DNA from: Ahaetulla prasina
Lineage: Eukaryota; Chordata; Lepidosauria; Squamata; Colubridae
Length of the DNA stretch: 64,000 nt
Direction of reading: 5' to 3'
NCBI RefSeq assembly: GCF_028640845.1
Contig: NC_080546.1
Location: forward strand, 74,961,551-75,025,550
Within the stretch, counting starts at the first letter, position 1. Every line of letters starts with the position of its first letter. A program made the translations under genes and the position numbers. This document shows positions 44,992 through 54,718 of this stretch, piece after piece. The notes beneath the pieces are model-generated. The model ran no database searches and was not told where the DNA came from. It saw only the letters and a program-made list of their open reading frames with translations.

Positions 44992-45345
44992 TGTTGTTAG
45001 TTGTGAAGTTGTGTCCGACCCATCATGACCACATGGACAATGTTCCTCCAGGCCTTCCTGTCCTCCACCATCCTCTGGAGTCCATTTAAGCTCATGCCTA
45101 CTGCTTCAGTGACTCCATCCAGCCACCTCGTTCTCTGTCGTCCCTTTCTTCTTTTGCCCTCAATCGTTCCCAGCATTCGGCTCTTCTCCAGTGAGTCCTT
45201 CCTTCTCATTAGGTGGCCAAAGTATTTCAGTTTCATCTTCAGGATCTGGCCTTCTAAAGAGCAGTCAGGGTTGATCTCGTCTAGGACTGACCAGTTTGAT
45301 CACCTTGCATTCCAAGGGACTCGCAGGAGTCTTCTCCAGCACCTT
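44992..45345 (-). mobile_element. BovB LINE 3' end
   Basis: The minus-strand frame 45236-44997 reads MKLKYFGHLMRRKDSLEKS, WLDGVTEAVGMSLNGLQRM, VEDRKAWRNIVHVVMMGRT to the terminus, open for 79 codons. This is the least damaged BovB C-terminus in the window. Confidence 0.9.
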
Positions 45346-45349
45346 ATAA

Positions 45350-45924
45350 GTATAAAAGTGTAATTATCACAATATATTTTGTAATAATAATATATTGTAA
45401 TAGTACAATATGTAAGTATAAAAAGTGTAATAATCAGATCAATTTTGTCTGGTTGGCTGATATGATCTATTACTAAGCAGCATCTTTATTGTCATTGAAA
45501 AACATACTGTATAGTAAAATGTTTTGATATTCTGCGCTTCGGGATGAATGGCTAGATCATTCAAAACCATTATATGGTTAGTTTGATTTTAAGGAAGTAT
45601 CATGTGCAGTTCCTGCCATTGTCACAGATGACTTAAGGCCTAGTTGCTTATAATTTACAGTGGCCTTCCCTAAACTAAAGGATACGTTGGGATATTGAGC
45701 CTCCTAGGATTTTGGGTCAGCATATGCTGTGATCCTACCACATCTGGCAGGTGCCAGCTAGGATAGCCTGACTGGCCTAAGCTATTCTTGTAGGACATCA
45801 TTTCCTTGTAGGAGTGGCTATCAGATATTGTTTTATAAAGCCAATTATGCCAGTTTGTACCATTAACTTTTTTCCCAAGCTATTCAAATAATCTAGTTTA
45901 GAGGCCACAATTAGATCCCACAAC
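45350..45924. other. AT-rich low-copy DNA
   Basis: Nothing recognised. Confidence 0.5.
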
Positions 45925-46090
45925 TTGATTGCTAAATGCAACAGTTGCTAGGCGAAACCTTGACTGTGCTTATGATCTTCTTTGCTTTACAGAACCTGCT
46001 AAGGTTGTAAATTCAAGTATTGGTCACAATATTGACCAATAACTGTGAACAGTTGCTCTATGAAGCAGTCACTAAGCAATAATTACCTGT
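45925..46090. mobile_element. Degenerate copy of the 35047-type MITE
   Basis: 'ttgctaggcgaaacc' at the left and 'gtcactaagcaataattacctg' at the right recall the family; heavily diverged. Confidence 0.4.
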
Positions 46091-46261
46091 AATGTGTCCA
46101 TAGTGCATCAACATTGTACGTACTAAAAAGTATGTATGAACTGTATTTTGCTTGTTAATCTTAAGAGATCTGGAAGAGAGGATAGATAACAACAAAGTAG
46201 GTTTTCTTAATAAACGATCAAGATATAAAAAGCAGACTGAGCCAAAAATAATCATGTATCT

Positions 46262-46990
46262 CAAAAAGATGATCTAAGTGCCAAAGCCCACTGCAAATAC
46301 ATAGCAAAAAAGGCTCTAAGAGTTGTAAACCTAATCTTGCGTAGCTTCTTTTCCAAAAACACTACACTACTAACCAGAGCATATAAAACATTTGCTAGAC
46401 CAATTCTAGAATACAGCTCACCTGTTTGGAACCCTCACCATATCTCTGACATCAATACAATTGAACGTGTCCAGAAATATTTTACAAGAAGAGTTCTCCA
46501 TTCCTCTGTAAACAACAAAATACCTTATCCCACTAGACTTGAAATCCTGGGCTTGGAAAACTTGGAACTCCGTCGCCTTCGACAAGACCTCATAGAATCA
46601 TCTATTGTAATGTCCTTCCTGTCAAAGACTACTTCAGCTTTAATTGCAATAATACAAGAGCAACCAATAGATTTAAACTTAATGTCAACCGCTTTAATCT
46701 AGATTGCAGAAAATATGACTTCTGTAACAGAATCATCAGTGCTTGGAATACTTTACCTGACTCTGTGGTCTCTTCTCATAATCCTAAAAGCTTTAACCAA
46801 AAACTTTCTACTATTGACCTCACCCCATTCCTAAGAGGACCATAAGGGGCGTGCATAAGCGCACAAACGTGCCTACCGTTCCTGTCCTATTGTTTTTCTT
46901 TTCTTCTATACCTTTATATACTATATAACCTTTCTGTATGATAGTTACATATATTGTTGTGACAAAATAAATAAATAAATAAATAAATAA
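46262..46990 (+). mobile_element. CR1/Rex-like LINE (family X), 5'-truncated
   Basis: The plus-strand frame at 46337-46702 (121 codons) reads TRAYKTFARPILEYSSPVW, INTIERVQKYFTRRVLHSS, TRLEILGLENLELRRLRQD before a frameshift. The C-terminal WN.LPDSVV and FLRG parts follow to about 46843. The 3'UTR ends in (AAAT)n at 46965-46991. No catalytic region remains. Confidence 0.8.
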
Positions 46991-47173
46991 AAAGAACCAC
47001 ATCGTCTTTCATGCCAATATAACATTTAGTTTCAAATGCTTGCAGCTTGAGGGCAATTTCTATGCCAACAGTATTTTTATTGATCAACAGACTTACTTCT
47101 ATCTATTGTAGGGACTCTTAATCTAGTAAGAAATATGTCCTGCAAAGGAAAGTTATTGCATCTTCAGGAATCA

Positions 47174-47640
47174 CCAGGCTTGAAATTTTGGGCTTAGACA
47201 ACTTAGAACTACGCCGCCTTCGGTTTGACCTAAGCGTAGTACATAAAATTATCTGCTACAACATCCTACCTCTCAATGACTACTTCGGCTTCAACCACAA
47301 CAATGCCCGAGCACACAAATAGATACAAACTTAAGGTAAACCACTCCAATTTGATTGCAGGAAATACGACTTCAGCAACAGAGTGGTCAATGTCTGGAAT
47401 GCACTACCTGACTCTGTGGTTTCTTCCCCAAAGCCCCAAAACTTTAACCTTAGACTGTCTACTGTAGACCTCACCCCGTTCCTAAGAGGGCTGTAAGGGG
47501 AGTGCATAAGCGCACCAACGTGCCTACTGGCCTAGTGTCCCCATTAATTTGTATCAATGTCATATATTCATAATCATGTTTATACTTATATCTGTTATCT
47601 TATAAATGCTAGGCAAAATGTAATTAATTAATTAATTAAT
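47174..47640 (+). mobile_element. LINE family X tail in duplication copy A
   Basis: Starts 'caccaggcttgaaattttgg' and ends in a (TTAA)n tract at 47624-47656. Together with its right flank it matches 53262-53640. Confidence 0.85.
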
Positions 47641-48040
47641 TAATTAATTAATTAATCTTAATTTTAATGGCAAAATCTCACTGGAAGGCCTTGCAGCACA
47701 GATTATTTTCCAAAATGCTATATTTCATCACTGATGACTATTTTCCTGTTTTATGTATAAAACTAATTAATGCAGCCTTCTTAAAGACCTTTATGGCTAA
47801 AGAGAGAAAGCAGCTCTTTCAAGGTGTTCTTTAAACTCAGGATTACTGATTATCATTTCAAACAGTATTCAGTATCCTTTTGTAAATGTCACACTCCAAC
47901 TTCATATGTAATCAGGTTAAGTAGTCAGATCAAAATATGAAGAAATATCTCCATCTATTCCTTTTCTCTTATGATAATTAGCTGTTCTACCAGTGTTAAT
48001 AGAATGGATCACATAGGTACAGTGCCAATCTCTAGGAAGC
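47641..48040 (+). repeat. Segmental duplication, copy A flank
   Basis: Non-transposon sequence ('ttaattttaatggcaaaatc', 'tttatggctaaagagaga', 'catatgtaatcaggttaag') that recurs in order at 53641-53806, 54341-54391 and 63633-63805. Confidence 0.9.
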
Positions 48041-48073
48041 AAAAGAGTACTTCTCAACACATGATACTTAACA

Positions 48074-48255
48074 CAGGTAGTCCTCAACGTACGACCACAA
48101 TGGAGCCCAACATTTCTGTGACTAAGGGAGACATTTGTTAAGTGAATTTTGCCTCATTTTACGATCTTTTCCACCACTGAATCACCGCAGTTGTTATATT
48201 AGTCACACCATCGTTAAGCGAATCCGGCTTCCCTATAGACTTGGCTTTTCAGGAA
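48074..48255. mobile_element. Partial 35047-type MITE
   Basis: 'caggtagtcctcaacgtacg', 'cattttacgatcttttcc' and 'gttaagcgaatccggcttcc'; the right half is missing. Confidence 0.7.
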
Positions 48256-48440
48256 GTCACAAAAGTTGAAGATGTTTTGCTTCTCATTCAAGAGAACTGA
48301 AGAAGCTTCTTGGATTTAGAAACAAAAGTTTTCCAAGAAAACCAGAAAGTCCAGTTGTCTCTTGAAAAACACCTTTGGGAGTCCCAGGATAATGTTGCAA
48401 GATCTGATCTGGGTCAGTCTTCTGAGCTTTTGGACCCATG
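48256..48440 (+). repeat. Penelope-terminus-like arm plus unassigned repeat
   Basis: 'ttttgcttctcattcaag' to 'cagttgtctcttgaaaaaca' (48270-48372) resembles an arm of the inverted repeat at 19591-19765. From 48380 the sequence matches 32602-32668. Confidence 0.5.
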
Positions 48441-48597
48441 CTGGAGCCTGTCTAAGAAGAAAAAGGCTTTATTTCTATATTTATGTGGTGCCTTCCTATT
48501 GACTGGCGTGTTGATGGCCGGCAATTGTCTGTGGTTTCCTTGTGGTGCCAAGCCCTCGGCTCCTGATAAGCTGGTGGTAAATCAGCCCTCCAATTGA
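48440..48597 (+). other. Short ORF end with a membrane-like segment
   Basis: The last 48 codons of an open frame read SLSKKKKALFLYLCGAF, then LLTGVLMAGNCLWFPCGA and a short tail before TGA. A lysine cluster followed by about 20 hydrophobic residues looks like a membrane anchor. The upstream part of the frame is repeat sequence and the downstream edge is a CR1 fragment, so it may be chance. No family recognised. Confidence 0.3.
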
Positions 48598-48930
48598 CTG
48601 GAAGGGACCTTGGAGGTCTTCTAGTCCAGCCCCCTGGGCAAGCGCAGGAGATCCTATACCATTTCAGACAAGGGGCTGTCTAGTCTCTTCTTAAATGGAT
48701 GGAAACTAATCAAGGAGAGAAGCAACCTAGAATAAGGAGAAATTTCCTGACAGTTAGAACATTTAATCAGTGGGACAGCTTGCCTTCAGAAGTTAAAGTG
48801 AAACTCCAACAATGGAAGCTTTTAAGAGATTGGACAACCATTTGTCTGAGATGATTGTAGGGTCACCTGCCTGAGCTAGGGGTTGGACTGGAAGACCTTC
48901 CAAGGTCCCTTCCAACCCTGTTATTCTGAA
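48598..48930. mobile_element. Two CR1 3' ends in inverted orientation
   Basis: 48598-48695 is minus-strand CR1 end ('gggaccttggaggtcttcta'). 48696-48930 is plus-strand CR1 ('aggagaaatttcctgacag', ending 'aaggtcccttccaaccctg'). They meet head-on at about 48695. Confidence 0.8.
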
Positions 48931-48934
48931 ATAA

Positions 48935-49529
48935 TTGGAGAATTCTACTCAGTTCAAAGTTCATCTGATGAAGACAATAGCTGTGACCGGTGGAAACAGC
49001 AGATAATTATGTTCAGCGAAGGCATTCAAAATATCCAAAGACATTATTAATAGGGTATATCTCTAACAGACGGTGGGACCCTGAACGTAACACGATTTCA
49101 TATTCCTGTTTGACTTATTATTATTTATTTCATGTCTAAAGTCTCTTCCAGTAATGAAACTATTTTTGTCCAACCCAGAAAATGTCCAGCAAGTGAATGG
49201 CAGCTCAAATCTCTGGAGAAACAGCAAACACCTTGATATACCGTGTAACCCCGTAACAAAGAAGGAATTGGGAGGTGCAAAACTGATTGTAGGGAGATTT
49301 GACGCCATGAAGGTTGTTCAAAACTGAAGAGATTAAGAAACTCTAAAATTAAAAAGCTGCTGGTGTTTAAAGCCACTGGAGCAAACACAGCTCTGAAACC
49401 AGAAGCTGCATTGAATCACAAAAATCACACAGTTCAAAACAAACTTTATTTCTTTATTCATCTAAATTAAAGGATTGTCCATCTCACAAAGGAAGAGATT
49501 TTGGATTATCTGCAACGAAACTAAAATGC
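48935..49529. other. Low-copy DNA
   Basis: Nothing recognised. Confidence 0.45.
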
Positions 49530-49645
49530 AGATAACCCTTGACTTGCGACCACAATCAAGACCAAAATTTAGGTTGCTAAGCGAGATGGTTCTTAAGTGA
49601 GTTTTGCCCCATTTTACGACCTTTCTTGCCACCATTGTTAAATGA
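49530..49645. mobile_element. Partial 35047-type MITE
   Basis: 'cttgacttgcgaccacaatc' and 'gccccattttacgacctt'. Confidence 0.7.
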
Positions 49646-49647
49646 AT

Positions 49648-49905
49648 CCCTAGAGTGGATTTAAGGAGAAACTTCCTAACAGTGAGATCAATTAACCAGT
49701 GGAATAGCTTGGCTTCAGAAATCGTGGGTGCTTCATCACTGGAGGTTTTTAAAAAGAAACTAGACAGCCACTTATCTGAAATGCTACAGGTTCTCCTGCT
49801 TGAGCAGGGGGCTGGACTAGAAGACCTTCAAGGTCCCTTCCCTTCCGTTCAATTCCATTCCATTCCATTCCATTCCATTCCATTCCATTCCATTCCATTC
49901 TATAT
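49648..49905 (+). mobile_element. CR1 LINE 3' end with (ATTCC)n tail
   Basis: The plus-strand frame 49655-49912 reads [38 protein letters not shown], the C-terminus of CR1. It ends 'gaccttcaaggtcccttc' and passes into (ATTCC)n at 49852-49902. Confidence 0.85.
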
Positions 49906-50194
49906 TTTCTAATAAATAATAAAAAAAAACCAAGCTCAGTGGCAGATTTAGCCAATCAAAGAATAAAGTTGATCAGCCTTAATCTTGGTTAGGTTCTTTG
50001 GACATCTAGCAGGTTGAGGGTGACCCCTAGGTGACCCCTAGCTTTCCTCCCCTTGATATCATGAGTGATATCAAGGGGCTTATCAAGGGTATCCTCCACA
50101 TCCCATCTTCATTATTTGGGAAGAAAGAGGGTCTTCTTGGGTCATGACATGACATCAGCTGTCCCACATGAGAACATAATGCTGTCCCAGCCCT
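49906..50194. other. Low-copy DNA upstream of the tandem-repeat locus
   Basis: 'tgatatcatgagtgatatca' at 50054-50073 is a short palindrome. Otherwise nothing recognised. Confidence 0.4.
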
Positions 50195-50202
50195 GGGGAA
50201 GA

Positions 50203-50210
50203 TATATAAA
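50203..50210 (+). promoter_or_regulatory. TATA-box-like motif upstream of the 201-bp repeat locus
   Basis: TATATAAA in 'gaagatatataaaggcaac', about 450 bp before the candidate first ORF. It is the only strong TATA context on the plus strand near this locus. Promoter function is inference. Confidence 0.35.
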
Positions 50211-50220
50211 GGCAACAGGG

Positions 50221-50488
50221 ATGAGAGTGGAGCTGTGGAGAGTTGAGGAGAGGACAGTGGAGGATAGTTTAGTTGAGTTGCTTTGAGCGGAGCGGAGGAG
50301 AAAGGAGTGGAGGAGATAAAAGCAGAGTGGAGCTAAGAGCAAAGCCGAGCAAAATGGATGATATAAAAGCAGAGAGAGCGAAGCAGAGTAGAGGAGACAC
50401 GAGTAGAGCAGAGTGGAGGAGATGACAGCAGAAAAGATTGGAACTGAATGGAGGAGATAAGAACGGAGAAGAGCGGAGTTGAGTGGAT
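50221..50488 (+). repeat. Degenerate purine-rich repeat
   Basis: Loose 20- to 35-bp repeats of the type 'ggaggagataaaagcagagt' with 'gagcggag' steps; almost free of pyrimidine runs on the plus strand. It could be a 5' untranslated region or a minisatellite. Confidence 0.6.
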
Positions 50489-50558
<70 letters not shown>

Positions 50559-50582
50559 TATAATAGACAGACAGACAGACGG
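50489..50582. repeat. (GATA)n, (GA)n and (ACAG)n microsatellites
   Basis: GATA units at 50487-50533, GA units to about 50558, then ACAG units at 50563-50580. Confidence 0.95.
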
Positions 50583-50651
50583 GAGTACCAAGGACCACTC
50601 CTTTCTTGGTAGGATCTCCTTCCACTTCCAACACTCACTCTTCATGCAAGG

Positions 50652-50822
50652 ATGGATTGTATTCTGAAAAAGTTGCCCTACCTGAAGAAGGACAGCAAGG
50701 AGTCCCATCCACAGATCAATAATAATGACCTACATTGGTGGGGCAACCAGGAAGTCCTCTTCTCTGACTCCATAAATCCACTTTCTCAGCCACTCAGCAA
50801 ACCACGCAGGTCTTGCCTCTGA
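50652..50822 (+). CDS. Candidate N-terminal ORF of the tandem-repeat locus
   Basis: An ATG at 50652 opens a 56-codon frame (MDCILKKLPYLKKDSKES, NNNDLHWWGNQEVLFS, PLSQPLSKPRRSCL) that stops at a TGA just as the 201-bp repeat frame begins in another phase. The repeat frame is open from 50768. Either a one-base indel at about 50805 separates a once-continuous protein, or a splice joins it from elsewhere: 'ctgactcc' (branch-like) and 'cactttctcag' precede 50790. The codons look like ordinary protein but I recognise no family. Start choice is by ATG only. Confidence 0.35.
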   Translation: MDCILKKLPYLKKDSKESHPQINNNDLHWWGNQEVLFSDSINPLSQPLSKPRRSCL

Positions 50823-51397
50823 TCGTGACGTCTTCCCCAGTTCCATTGGAGGTCAGAAAGAAGGTTCAGCCTCCAGCGCTGGTGCTGCCAGATTTGGCCC
50901 AGAAGACTACTGTCAGGACGCCTCCGAAGCCTCCTCAGACAGAGATCAAGCCTGGCCTGAAAGAGCCCCCTCCCTTGCCAAGGAGGCCCAAAAAGGAAAG
51001 GCCTCAGAGGGAAAGGCCTCTGATTGTGACATCTTCCCCAGTTCCATTGGAGGTCGGGAAGAAGGTTCAGCCTCCAGCGCTGGTGCTGCCTGATTTGGTC
51101 CAGAAGACTACCGTCAGAACACCTCCAAGGCCTCCTCATATGGAGATCAAGCCTGGCCTGAAAGAGCCCCCTCCCTTGCCAAGGAGGCCCGAAAAGGAAA
51201 GGCCTCAGAGGGAAAGGCCTCTGATTGTGACATATTCCCCAGTTCCATTGGAGGTCAGAAAGAAGGTGGTTCAGGCTGCAGCTGACTCAATGGAAGAAAT
51301 CTTTCGGCAGTGTGGCCATCGGATCAAGCCGGGTCTTATTAGGAGTCAACTCCTCTCCAAAGTTGTCGGGAGGATCTCTGAGACCAAGCAATCATAG
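50813..51397 (+). CDS. Tandem-repeat protein block 1 (67-residue Pro/Arg-rich units)
   Basis: The open frame covers two full 201-bp units (starting 50841 and 51042) and part of a third (51243). It then runs into a unique end AAADSMEEIFRQCGHRIKPG, LLSKVVGRISETKQS and TAG at 51395-51397. Each unit encodes SSPVPLEVRKKVQPPALV, LPDLAQKTTVRTPPKPP, KPGLKEPPPLPRRP, ERPQRERPLIVT in order. Units of 67 codons preserve the frame. The listed start is a TTG at the edge of the open frame, not a credible initiator; the true start is probably upstream (50652) or in another exon. The unique end is fused directly to a repeat unit at a shared 'ggttcag', so the intron and first 27 bases of the terminal exon present in block 2 are lost. 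An AATAAA-rich stretch follows. No homologue recognised; function unknown. Confidence 0.5.
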   Translation: MPLIVTSSPVPLEVRKKVQPPALVLPDLAQKTTVRTPPKPPQTEIKPGLKEPPPLPRRPKKERPQRERPLIVTSSPVPLEVGKKVQPPALVLPDLVQKTTVRTPPRPPHMEIKPGLKEPPPLPRRPEKERPQRERPLIVTYSPVPLEVRKKVVQAAADSMEEIFRQCGHRIKPGLIRSQLLSKVVGRISETKQS

Positions 51398-51438
51398 TTT
51401 AATAAATAAATAAATAAATAAAAATGAGAAACATAACA

Positions 51439-52452
51439 TTCCATTGGAGGTCAGGAAGAAGGTTCAGCCTCCAGCGCTGGTGCTGCCAGATTTGACCCAG
51501 AAGACTACTGTCAGGACGCCTCCGAGGCCTCCTCAGTCGGAGATCAAGCCTGGCCTGAAAGAGCCCCCTCCCTTGCCAAGGAGGCCCGAGAGGGAAAGGC
51601 CTCAGAGGGAAAGGCCTCTGATTGTGACGTCGTCCCCAATTCCATTGGAGGTCAGGAAGAAGGTTCAGCTTCCAGCGCTGGTGCTGCCAGATTTGGCCCA
51701 AAAGACTACTGTCAAGGACGCCTCCGAGACCTCCTCAGATGGAGAGGAAGCCTGGCCTGAAAGAGCCCCCTCCCTTGCCAAAGAGGCCCGAGAGGAAAAG
51801 GCCTCAGAGGGAAAGGCCTCTGATTGTGACGCCGTCCCCAATTCCATTGGAGGTCAGGAAGAAGGTTCAGTCTCCAACTCTGGTGCTGCCAGATTTGGCC
51901 CAAAAGACTACTGTCAAGGACGCCTCTGAGTCCTCCTCAGATGGAGAGGAAGCCTAGCCTGAAAGAGCCCCCTCTCTTGCCAAGGAGGCCGATAGGGAAA
52001 GGCCTCAGAGGGAAAGGCCTCTGATTGTGATGTCTTCCCCAATTCCATTGGAGGTCAGGAAGAAGGTTCAGCCTCCAGCGCTGGTGCTGCCAGATTTGGC
52101 CCAGAAGACTACATTCCGGACACCTCCGAGGCCTCCTCAAACGGAGAAGAAGCCTGGGCTGAAAGAGCCCCCTCCCTTGCCAAGGAGGCCCGAGAGGGAA
52201 AGGCCTGAGAGGGAAAGGCCTCTGATTGTGACGTCGTCCCCAATTCCATTGGAGGTCAGGAAGAAGGTTCAGCCTCCAGCGCTGGTGCTGCCAGATTTGG
52301 CCCAGAAGACTACTGTCAGGACGCCTCCGAGGCCGCCTCAGACGGAGAAGGAGCCCCCTCCCTTGCCAAGGAGGCCCGAGAGGGAAAGTCCTCAGAGGGA
52401 AAGGCCTCTGATTGTGAAGTCTTCCCCAGTTCCATTGGAGGCCAGGAAGAAG
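51439..52452 (+). CDS. Tandem-repeat protein block 2, with frameshifts
   Basis: Five 201-bp-type units start at 51439, 51640, 51842, 52043 and 52244 (spacings 201, 202, 201, 201), plus a partial at 52430. The 51640 unit carries an extra base ('gtcaaggacg' for 'gtcaggacg') and a later base loss restores length; a TAG lies at 51955. From 52027 the frame is clean through two units. The last unit is 186 bp because 15 bases (five codons) are missing. The units keep PPALVLPDLAQKTTV and KEPPPLPRRPERERP. After 52452 a GT opens the candidate intron. The array is therefore partly open and partly damaged; the 3' half could still be coding. Confidence 0.4.
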
Positions 52453-52659
52453 GTTATATGCCTAGGCTGCTGCGTGCGATACATGAAACTGGTTGTGGTG
52501 ACTTCAAAACAAATTGAAGAAGTTTTCCTCGGTGAATTTCAAAGTTCCCTCACTTGAAGTGGTGGTTTTTTCTCCAGAAGCTCTATCGTTGATCAGGGTT
52601 AGTTCTTTCGGTCGATCCTGGAAATCACTTGTTTTCTGGATTTTTTTTAAGGTCTCCAG
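52453..52659 (+). other. Candidate intron
   Basis: Donor AAG|GTTATA at 52453 and acceptor 'ttttttttaaggtctccag' ending at 52659. Length 207 bp. Both sides are phase 0, joining ..EARKK to DLQADCE.. without changing frame. The acceptor with its T-run is strong; the donor is weaker. Confidence 0.4.
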
Positions 52660-52821
52660 GATCTGCAAGCTGATTGCGAAGCCTGGGTGGTTCAGGCTGC
52701 AGCTGACTCAATGGAAGAAATTTTTCGGCAGTTTGGTCATCGGATCAAGCCGAGTCTTGTTAGGAGTCAACTCCAACTCCTCTCCAAAGTCATCAGGAGG
52801 ATCTCTGAGACCAAGCAATAA
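52660..52821 (+). CDS. Candidate terminal exon of the tandem-repeat gene
   Basis: Open frame DLQADCEAWVVQAAADSM, EEIFRQFGHRIKPSLV, RSQLQLLSKVIRRISETKQ, then TAA at 52819-52821 and an AATAAA-rich tail. It matches the end of block 1 (51265-51397), with mostly synonymous or conservative differences (for example GHRIKPGLI versus GHRIKPSLV and a QL insertion). It is predicted helical, with a hydrophobic/basic pattern. Two diverged copies both keeping frame and stop suggests past coding selection (inference). No family recognised. Confidence 0.5.
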   Translation, partial: DLQADCEAWVVQAAADSMEEIFRQFGHRIKPSLVRSQLQLLSKVIRRISETKQ

Positions 52822-52861
52822 TAGTTTAATAAATGAATAAATAAATAAAAATGACAAAGGC

Positions 52862-53111
52862 CTATTCTTTCTCTTTCTGTGAATAATTTTTCTAAACCTG
52901 CTTGAAGAATGTTGATTCACTCTTGCTTGTAACCACTACTGAATATTGCTTTTAAAATATTTCATTAAGATTTCATATCAGACTATGAGCAGAATAACAC
53001 TGAAATAGAAACAAGGGCGGCATATATTTACATGGAAGAAAAGTGTTTCCAAGTATTCTCTTAACTGGAACTGGAAACATATACATAGAGAGAGGGGGGG
53101 AGAGAGAGGAT
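52862..53111. other. Low-copy DNA
   Basis: Ends in a purine run (GA/G-rich) at about 53085-53110. Confidence 0.5.
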
Positions 53112-53640
53112 ATACAAAACATTTGCTAGACCAATTCTCGAATATAGCTCATCTGTCTGGAACCCACACCGCATATCGGACATGAATACAATTGAGAGAG
53201 TCCAGATTTATTTCAAGAGAAAAGTCCTCCACTCCTCTGCCTGCAACAGAATCCTTATGCCACCAGACTTGAAATTTTGGGTTTAGACATCTTAGAACTA
53301 CACTGCCTTTGGTTTGACCTAAACATAATACATAAAATTATCTGCTACTACATCCTACCTGTCAATGACTACTTCGGCTTCAACCATAACAGTACATGAG
53401 CACACAATAGATACAAACTTAAGGTAAACCGCTCCAACTTGATTGCAAGAAATACGACTTCAGCAACAGAGTGGTCAATGTCTGGAATACACTACCTGAC
53501 TCTGTGGTTTCTTCCCCAAACCCCCAAAACTTTAACCTTAGACTGTCTACTGTAGACCTCACCCCATTCCTAAGAGGGCTGTAAGGGGTGTGCATAAGCG
53601 CACCAACGTGCCTACTTTAAATAAATAAATAAATTTAAAA
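53112..53640 (+). mobile_element. LINE family X tail in duplication copy B
   Basis: 'atacaaaacatttgctagac' through the FLRGL terminus (about 53582) to an AAAT tail at 53620. From 53262 rightward it parallels 47174-47640. Confidence 0.85.
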
Positions 53641-53806
53641 ATCTTAATTTTAATGGCAAAATCTCACTGGAAGGCCTTGTCAAGATTTCTGTGGCAGCAC
53701 AGATTATTTTCCAAAATCCTACATCTCATCACTGATGACTATTTACCTGTTTTATATATAAAACTAATTATTGCAGCCTTCTTAAAGACCTTTATGGCTA
53801 AAGAGA
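53641..53806 (+). repeat. Segmental duplication, copy B part 1
   Basis: Matches 47641-47810 and carries an extra 'tcaagatttctgtgg' segment. Interrupted at 53806. Confidence 0.9.
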
Positions 53807-53815
53807 GAGGACTTT

Positions 53816-53988
53816 GACGCTGGTGCTGCCAGATTTGGCCCAGAAGACTACTGTCAGAACTCCTCTGAGGCCTACTGAGACGGAGATCAAGCCTGGCCTG
53901 AAAGAGCCCCCTCCCTTGCCAAGGAGGCCGACAGGGAAAGGCCTCAGAGGGAAAGGCCTCTGATTATGACATCTTCCCCAGTTCCAGT
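53816..53988 (+). pseudogene. Orphan 201-bp unit
   Basis: One nearly complete unit of the 50841-52452 array ('gctggtgctgccagattt' to 'cccagttcca'), still open (AQKTTVRTPLRPTETEIKPG in the unit frame, as read). It is isolated inside duplication copy B and followed by (TATTC)n. Confidence 0.85.
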
Positions 53989-54000
53989 AGAGAGGACTTC

Positions 54001-54079
54001 TATTCTATTCTATTCTATTCTATTCTATTCTATTCTATTCTATTCTATTCTATTCTATTCTATTCTATTCTATTCTATT
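54001..54079. repeat. (TATTC)n microsatellite
   Basis: About 16 perfect 5-bp units. Confidence 0.95.
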
Positions 54080-54338
54080 CATGCCTGGAATGCACTACCT
54101 GACTCTGTGGTCCCTTCCCAAAATCCCCAAAGCTTTAACCAAAGACTATCTACTGTTGACCTCACCCGATTCCTAAGAGGACTGTAAGGGGTGTGCATAA
54201 GAGCACCAGAGTGCCTACCGTCCCTGTCCTAATGTTCCCTTTGGTTGTATCGAATTCGTATGGTTATTTCATGCTTATACTTATATATATTGTTGTGTTT
54301 GACAAATAAATAAATAAAATAAAATCAATCAATCAATA
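54080..54338 (+). mobile_element. LINE family X 3' end
   Basis: 'gcctggaatgcactacctg' through 'ttcctaagagg' to 'tatattgttgtgtttgac' and an AAAT/AATC tail. Confidence 0.85.
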
Positions 54339-54340
54339 AA

Positions 54341-54391
54341 TAAAGTGTTCATTAAACTCAGGATCACTGATTATCATTTCAAACAGTTTTC
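54341..54391 (+). repeat. Segmental duplication, copy B part 2
   Basis: 'attaaactcaggatcactg' and 'ttatcatttcaaacag' match 47831-47880. Confidence 0.85.
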
Positions 54392-54718
54392 AGCAAATGA
54401 ACCAGCAAACATGTGGAAAACTCTTAAAAATATCACCGGCTATGGCAAACCTCCTTCCCAGGCTGTAGGTAATCAACATCTGGCAGACGACCTGAATGAG
54501 TTTTACTGCAGGCTTGAAAGGAAACCGTAGTCACCTATCTCCGCTACCCCCATCTCAGACACACCAACAACAGCCAAGCCTCCTACAACTGACCCCATTT
54601 CATTGGGTTGACAACTCCTAGTGATCACAGAAAAGGAAGTGCACGACCTATTTCAGAGACAAAAGCCAGGAAAAGCTCCAGGTCCAGACAACATAACTCC
54701 TTCTTGCTTAAAAGTCTG

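Noticed and set aside
50142..50708. 188-codon minus-strand frame
   Set aside because: Translation of purine-rich and GATA/GA simple repeats; no coding character.
50786..52140. Minus-strand open frames through the 201-bp array (rich in LLGQIWQHQRWRLNLLP)
   Set aside because: These are mirror frames of the repeat. The plus strand has the unique end with conserved frame and stop, and an acceptor-exon structure; the minus strand does not.
50841..52452. Array-like repeats considered as CRISPR or satellite
   Set aside because: Units are 201 bp with no spacers and preserve a reading frame in vertebrate DNA; CRISPR does not apply. A pure satellite explanation remains possible but does not account for the terminal exon.
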